From NCBI GenBank assembly GCA_945901065.1, contig CAMDKI010000009.1, positions 1 to 64,000 of the forward strand: a stretch of 64,000 nucleotides of DNA. Reading direction: 5' to 3'. This document shows positions 60,120 through 64,000 of this stretch, piece by piece. The translations under genes and the position numbers were made by a program. The notes under the pieces are model-generated. The model searched no databases. It was not told where the DNA came from and was given only the letters and a program-made list of their open reading frames with translations. How positions within the stretch are numbered: the first letter of the stretch is position 1; each line of letters starts with the position of its first letter. The DNA comes from Chitinophaga pinensis. GTDB lineage: Bacteria; Bacteroidota; Bacteroidia; Chitinophagales; CAIOSU01.

Positions 60120-61568
60120 ATGCTTTTTCATTCGATTGACTTTGCAATATTCGTACCCGTTGTTTTTGTGCTTTATTGGTTTGTGACCAACAAAAGCCTA
60201 AAAGCCCAAAATTGGCTCATAGTTGTTGCAAGCTACGTGTTTTATGGCTGGTGGGATTATCGATTTTTGTCTTTGATATTTTTTACTACGCTTCTCGATT
60301 ATATTGTTGGCATAGGGTTATCAAAAGCTGAAAAACCAATTCATCGAAAACTCTTGCTGGCAACAAGTATGACTATCAACCTAGGCATGTTAGGTTTTTA
60401 TAAATACTTCAATTTCTTTATCGACAATTTTATTACCGCCTTTACCTTTCTTGGCATGCCTATTCAGGCCAATACGCTTGATATAATATTACCTGTGGGC
60501 ATTAGCTTTTATACGTTTCAAACCCTGAGCTATGTCATAGATGTGTACAGACGTCAATTAGAGCCCACTAAAAATTTAGCAGCTTTCATAGCGTTTGTAA
60601 CTTTTTTCCCGCAGCTAGTAGCAGGGCCTATTGAGCGAGCAACTAACTTATTGCCCCAGTTTTACAAGCACCGCACGTTTGACTATGGCAAAGCGGTAGA
60701 CGGCATGCGGCAAATACTATGGGGTTTGTTCAAAAAAATAGTAATCGCCGACAACTGCGCCGATTTTGCAAACAAGATATTTGGCAACTATGACGATCTG
60801 AACGGAAGTACCTTGGTTTTCGGGGCTATATTTTTTACATTCCAAATCTATTGCGATTTCTCAGGTTATTCTGATATTGCCATTGGCACTGCACGCTTGT
60901 TTGGTTTCGATTTGATGCGGAACTTCAGTTTCCCTTATTTTTCTAGGGACATAGCCGAATTCTGGAGAAGATGGCACATTTCGCTGTCAACCTGGTTTAG
61001 AGATTACGTTTATATTCCGCTTGGGGGTAGCAAAGGTGGTACCTGGATGAAAGTGAGAAATACTTTTATAATATTTTTATTGAGTGGATTTTGGCATGGT
61101 GCAAACTGGACTTTTATTGCGTGGGGTGCGCTAAACGCAATGTACTTTTTACCGCTATTACTTACCCAAAACAATAGAGCCAATTTGGATATAGTTGCCC
61201 AAGGTAAAAATGTGCCCAGTTTTAGAGAGTTTTCATCTATGCTTGTAACGTTTGGCTTAACAGTATTTGCATGGATTTTTTTTAGAGCCGATAATATGGG
61301 TCATGCTATGGGTTATATATCCGGCATTTTTTCTGCTTCGCTCTTTAAACTTCCAAACTTTACCACAGTCGGGTTGGTTGCTACCACAAACATGTTTTTA
61401 GTGCTCTTTGTGCTGCTGGAGTGGTTTGGAAGGCAAGATGAGTATGCAATTGAGAAATTGGGATTAAAGTGGAAGAGACCTTTCAGGCATGCATTTTATT
61501 ATGCCCTAATTGCAGCTATAGTTTGGTTCGGAGGAAAAGAACAGGAGTTTATCTATTTTCAATTTTAG
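60120..61568 (+). CDS. MBOAT-family membrane O-acyltransferase (AlgI-like)
   Basis: This 482-residue polytopic protein has about ten membrane spans. The MBOAT signatures are FWRRWHISLSTWFRDYVYIPLGGSKGG and the active-site His in LLSGFWHGANWTFIAWGALNA. Proteins of this kind move acyl (usually acetyl) groups across the inner membrane to a periplasmic partner that acylates a polysaccharide. The gene for an SGNH-type partner follows after 3 bases. The final substrate is unknown, as no polysaccharide genes are next to it. Confidence 0.92.
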   Translation: MLFHSIDFAIFVPVVFVLYWFVTNKSLKAQNWLIVVASYVFYGWWDYRFLSLIFFTTLLDYIVGIGLSKAEKPIHRKLLLATSMTINLGMLGFYKYFNFFIDNFITAFTFLGMPIQANTLDIILPVGISFYTFQTLSYVIDVYRRQLEPTKNLAAFIAFVTFFPQLVAGPIERATNLLPQFYKHRTFDYGKAVDGMRQILWGLFKKIVIADNCADFANKIFGNYDDLNGSTLVFGAIFFTFQIYCDFSGYSDIAIGTARLFGFDLMRNFSFPYFSRDIAEFWRRWHISLSTWFRDYVYIPLGGSKGGTWMKVRNTFIIFLLSGFWHGANWTFIAWGALNAMYFLPLLLTQNNRANLDIVAQGKNVPSFREFSSMLVTFGLTVFAWIFFRADNMGHAMGYISGIFSASLFKLPNFTTVGLVATTNMFLVLFVLLEWFGRQDEYAIEKLGLKWKRPFRHAFYYALIAAIVWFGGKEQEFIYFQF

Positions 61569-61571
61569 AAC

Positions 61572-62486
61572 ATGAGGAAATTTTTAATTAAGACCATACT
61601 GTTTACTTTACCTGTTTTGTTCATGACAATAGCAATGGAGCTGTTATTGAGAAACATACCCAACGACTATGAGCAAAAAAAAGCATACCTTGATAAGCAT
61701 GCCGCTGAAATTGAAACATTGGTTTTAGGCAGTTCGCACTCATACTACGGCATTAACCCTGCATTTTTTACCAGTAATACTTTCAATGTAAGCCACGTTT
61801 CACAAACTTTTAAATACGATTACGCAATACTGAAAAAGTACCAGCCCAAGTTTAAAAGTTTAAGAACCATTGTTTTACCCTTATCCTATTTTACCCTTTA
61901 CGGCAATATTGAAGAAGGTGCCGAATCGTGGAGGGTTAAAAATTACAATTTATATTACGGTTTAAATGTTTCTGGAAAGTTAAAGGACAACTTGGAAGTA
62001 CTTGGCAACACCTTCAAGGTAAATAAAAAGAGATTGACCAACTACTACTTCGCTCACGAATCGGCCATTACTGCCACGGAGTTGGGTTGGTGTATGAAAC
62101 GTGAAATAAAAAAGACTAATGATTTGGTTGAAACGGGAAAGGCGGCCGAACTAAGGCACACCGCCAAAGAAGCCGATACGGCCCTCGTGAATTACAACAT
62201 TGCTATTTTGAAAAGCATTAGTGCTTGGTGTGCGGAGCAAAACATTAAGCTTGTATTGATTACTATGCCCGCTTACAAAACGTATAGCGAGCGTTTGAAT
62301 ATTGACCAGTTGAACCTTACCATTAATACCGCACAGCAGGTTGCAAACGAAAACGGTAATGGTATTTACCTAAATTTCTTAAACGACCCCAGGTTTGTGG
62401 AAGCAGATTTTTATGATGCCGACCACCTATCTGATATTGGTGCAGAAAAGTTTTCGAAGATATTGAACGACGAGATAAACAAATAG
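61572..62486 (+). CDS. Membrane-anchored SGNH-type acyltransferase partner
   Basis: This 304-residue protein has an N-terminal membrane anchor (FLIKTILFTLPVLFMTIAMELLL). The SGNH-like motifs are block I VLGSSHSYYGI and a C-terminal DADHLSDIGAEKF, with Asp and His. It resembles periplasmic partners of MBOAT proteins (AlgJ/AlgX/DltD-like), which receive acetyl groups and place them on polymers. It is second in the operon. The function is inferred from the motif and the pairing. Confidence 0.78.
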   Translation: MRKFLIKTILFTLPVLFMTIAMELLLRNIPNDYEQKKAYLDKHAAEIETLVLGSSHSYYGINPAFFTSNTFNVSHVSQTFKYDYAILKKYQPKFKSLRTIVLPLSYFTLYGNIEEGAESWRVKNYNLYYGLNVSGKLKDNLEVLGNTFKVNKKRLTNYYFAHESAITATELGWCMKREIKKTNDLVETGKAAELRHTAKEADTALVNYNIAILKSISAWCAEQNIKLVLITMPAYKTYSERLNIDQLNLTINTAQQVANENGNGIYLNFLNDPRFVEADFYDADHLSDIGAEKFSKILNDEINK

Positions 62487-62558
62487 GCACAGCCTGTTTG
62501 TAAGGCCAATGGCTAGGCACCCAAGCTGCCCACTCTGCCCTGAAACAGCGAGCTTAAC

Positions 62559-63128
62559 CTACGCCAAACTTTCCCTATTGGCATCCCAGTATTGCATGTT
62601 GTGTGCTTCAAACAGCTCCTCGAGATTTTCGGCTCCATGCTCTATTTTATAATCCCGTTCGGCACTCGTGATGGGCAGCAGCCAATAAAACTTAGTTATG
62701 CCAGCAACGGTCATTATCTCCATAAACTCTTGAGGCTCGGTGTAAGGCGGCGATACGATGGCATAATCGCACTTGGAATTGTCTTGCCAAGGTTTACCAA
62801 AGTTAATGGTGTGGTCTAGTCCCAAACCATCGCCAGTGCGGTGGTATTGTGCGGCGCTGTATAGCAACTCAACTATACTGGTATCCTGTTTACTGGAGAG
62901 CATAAATAGCTCCAGCTTGCCGCCGTCTTTTGGATTTGATGTGCCTACGGTGGCATAGCACCAAATATCGTCGGGCTGCTGGGGCTCAAACTCCAATACT
63001 TTAAAGTGCTTACCCAATTCGGCAGCTGGGCCATCTGTAAGGGTAAGCTCAGTGTACTTTTTACCCCAAAACTCAACGTAATGTTTTTTGATGGCCTCAA
63101 AGTATGGACCCTCTTTTATGTTTGCCAT
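62559..63128 (-). CDS. SUFU-domain protein
   Basis: This protein of 189 residues starts at ATG 63128. It is almost wholly a suppressor-of-fused-like domain: VLEFEPQQPDDIWCYATVGTSN, KLELFMLSS, VELLYSAAQYHRTGDGLGLDHTINFGKPWQ, and YTEPQEFMEIMTVAGITKFYWLLPITSAERDY. In bacteria such domains occur in polymorphic-toxin immunity proteins and stand-alone proteins of unknown role. No toxin gene is seen beside it. The frame continues upstream through the tRNA gene, but that part is not coding. Confidence 0.85.
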   Translation of the reverse strand: MANIKEGPYFEAIKKHYVEFWGKKYTELTLTDGPAAELGKHFKVLEFEPQQPDDIWCYATVGTSNPKDGGKLELFMLSSKQDTSIVELLYSAAQYHRTGDGLGLDHTINFGKPWQDNSKCDYAIVSPPYTEPQEFMEIMTVAGITKFYWLLPITSAERDYKIEHGAENLEELFEAHNMQYWDANRESLA

Positions 63129-63163
63129 AGCACAAAATAACGCAATGGTTTTAGGAAATAAAA

Positions 63164-63192
63164 AAGGCCGCTTCGTAAAACGAAGCGGCCTT
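63164..63192 (-). terminator. Intrinsic terminator after tRNA-Leu
   Basis: The 12-bp perfect stem AAGGCCGCTTCG (63164-63175) pairs with 63181-63192 across a 5-base loop; on the minus strand it is followed by a T-run. It ends the tRNA-Leu transcript just before the SUFU gene. Confidence 0.88.
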
Positions 63193-63194
63193 AG

Positions 63195-63278
63195 TACCCG
63201 AAGTCGGAATCGAACCGACACGACCTCACAGTCACAAGATTTTGAATCTAGCGCGTCTACCAGTTCCGCCATCCGGGC
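63195..63278 (-). tRNA. tRNA-Leu (anticodon CAA)
   Basis: The 84-base gene folds as a class II tRNA: acceptor GCCCGGA pairs with TTCGGGT (two G-U pairs), the D arm is GGCGGAACTGGTAGACGC, the anticodon loop is TTCAAAA (anticodon CAA, reads UUG), a long variable arm follows, and the T loop is TTCGATT. The discriminator is A. CCA is not encoded. Confidence 0.95.
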
Positions 63279-63400
63279 AATTTCCCATCAGCTTACTTTC
63301 ATGCCCAAAGACACAAAACGCACAGCAATTAAAAACCTTTATTAAGAACGGGACGACAAAAGTAATTTAAACTTTGAAATAAGCGAAACGTTATCGCAAA

Positions 63401-64000
63401 TTAATCTTGCTTTATCATGCTATTTGGCGCAACTGCATCATTACCAATGGTAGAATTATGTGGCAATTGGCCTTTTATGTAATCGGCTATTACCGGAAAC
63501 TTCTCTTTGATGATTAAATCCAGGTTGTTGTTGTTGCTCGGCAGGTTCACTATAGCCACATCGCCAGCTATTTGCTTGCCGGTGTAATCAAACACTGAAA
63601 AGTGAATCATCACCTCACGCTCGAAAACGTTGTTGGCCCTGTCCAAGCAATGCTCAAAGTTGGTAACCAAATTAAATTGATTGATGAACAAAAACACCTC
63701 GGTGCCATACTTGTTGTGCAAATACTCTAGCATGGCCACGTTGTGTATTTTCACGTTCATGTAGTTGCGCGCTTCAATCTGGTTCGACGATTTGCTGTTG
63801 CTGGCATTGTCTTGGCCCTTATTGTTGGTGTTCTTTTTAAACACGCCGCCTATGATACCTTTGCCCGTTGGCTCTGGGTCTTCGCCAGTAACCGACGACG
63901 AGGCCATGCTCTTATCAGAAAAGTAGCTGATACCTTTGTAAATGGAGTACAAATCCTTGGCCAAATCGGCAGTGGTATCGGTCAGCATCGTTTTGGTGTT
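63401..64000 (-). CDS. Hypothetical protein, N terminus beyond the window
   Basis: The frame is open from the window edge to the stop at 63401, giving at least 199 residues. An internal ATG at 63988 could be a start, but codons before it remain open. The visible part has a Gly/Asn-rich linker (VFKKNTNNKGQDNASNSKSS), then a mixed alpha/beta domain: RNYMNVKIHNVAMLEYLHNKYGTEVFLFINQFNLVTNFEH and VMIHFSVFDYTGKQIAGDVAIV. It resembles conserved hypothetical Bacteroidota proteins, but I cannot name a family. Confidence 0.6.
   Translation of the reverse strand, partial: NTKTMLTDTTADLAKDLYSIYKGISYFSDKSMASSSVTGEDPEPTGKGIIGGVFKKNTNNKGQDNASNSKSSNQIEARNYMNVKIHNVAMLEYLHNKYGTEVFLFINQFNLVTNFEHCLDRANNVFEREVMIHFSVFDYTGKQIAGDVAIVNLPSNNNNLDLIIKEKFPVIADYIKGQLPHNSTIGNDAVAPNSMIKQD

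Noticed and set aside
63129-63272. N-terminal extension of the SUFU gene reading MAELVDALDSKSCD.
   Set aside because: This is the translation of the tRNA-Leu gene and its terminator; the real start is at 63128.

Overview
The window comes from a member of the Bacteroidota that has a type IX secretion system (T9SS). The evidence is a gldJ / PorP-SprF-like / porU / porV cluster, several proteins ending in T9SS sorting domains, and promoters of the TTTG-N19-21-TAnnTTTG kind used by the housekeeping sigma factor of this phylum. Genus and class cannot be fixed from the sequence alone.

Layout. 1-12.9 kb: housekeeping genes on both strands (recA 5' part, nth, a secreted purple-acid-type phosphatase, a TPR protein, an alkyltransferase-like protein, an alpha/beta hydrolase, a CBS protein, an RraA-type protein, an arginase-fold protein, murF), then gldJ and a PorP/SprF-like gene. 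13.2-17.9 kb: divergent porU-porV, the sortase and shuttle of the T9SS. 18-21.3 kb: a biotin carrier protein and an M1 aminopeptidase lipoprotein. 21.5-26.3 kb: a defence island of a single-chain restriction-modification enzyme and a dinD gene inserted beside a duplicated 3' end of that enzyme. 26.8-31.4 kb: a UvrD/PcrA helicase, a FAD amine oxidase and HemW. 31.8-42.8 kb: two very large tandem paralogues (about 1,900 and 1,700 residues) with FG-GAP repeats, which are predicted T9SS cargo. 42.9-44.0 kb: an intact IS30-family element.

44.0-55.7 kb is the most interesting part: a ribosomally synthesised peptide (RiPP) gene cluster. Two nearly identical 82-residue precursors with Nif11-type leaders and a double-glycine site lie between a two-ABC-protein export system (HlyD adaptor, C39-peptidase ABC transporter, second ABC transporter) and tailoring enzymes: a small unusual cytochrome P450, a radical SAM protein with a reduced SPASM-like tail, and a PhyH-type dioxygenase. 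A second, convergent PhyH dioxygenase closes the cluster. A divergent pair, a JmjC/cupin oxygenase and a secreted protein of unknown function, opens it. The likely scheme is that precursors are oxidatively modified in the cytoplasm, cut after the double glycine by the C39 domain, and exported. The core sequence N-S-A-V-V-K-Q-T/S-H-G-G-W-Y-S-G-D has no cysteine, so lanthionine or sactionine chemistry is excluded; cross-linking or hydroxylation at His, Trp, Tyr, Asp, Asn or Lys is more likely. I do not recognise this combination of enzymes and core.

55.7-64 kb: a gene-poor stretch with remnants, then an ECH1-like isomerase, a UbiB/ABC1 kinase-like protein, a DUF3788 protein, an MBOAT-SGNH acylation pair, a SUFU-domain protein, tRNA-Leu(CAA) and a protein cut by the window edge.

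Intergenic DNA is rich in small dispersed repeats: degenerate heptanucleotide tracts, palindromes of the CTCGTTT-N-AAACGAG type, a multi-hairpin element and a compound palindrome-heptad array.
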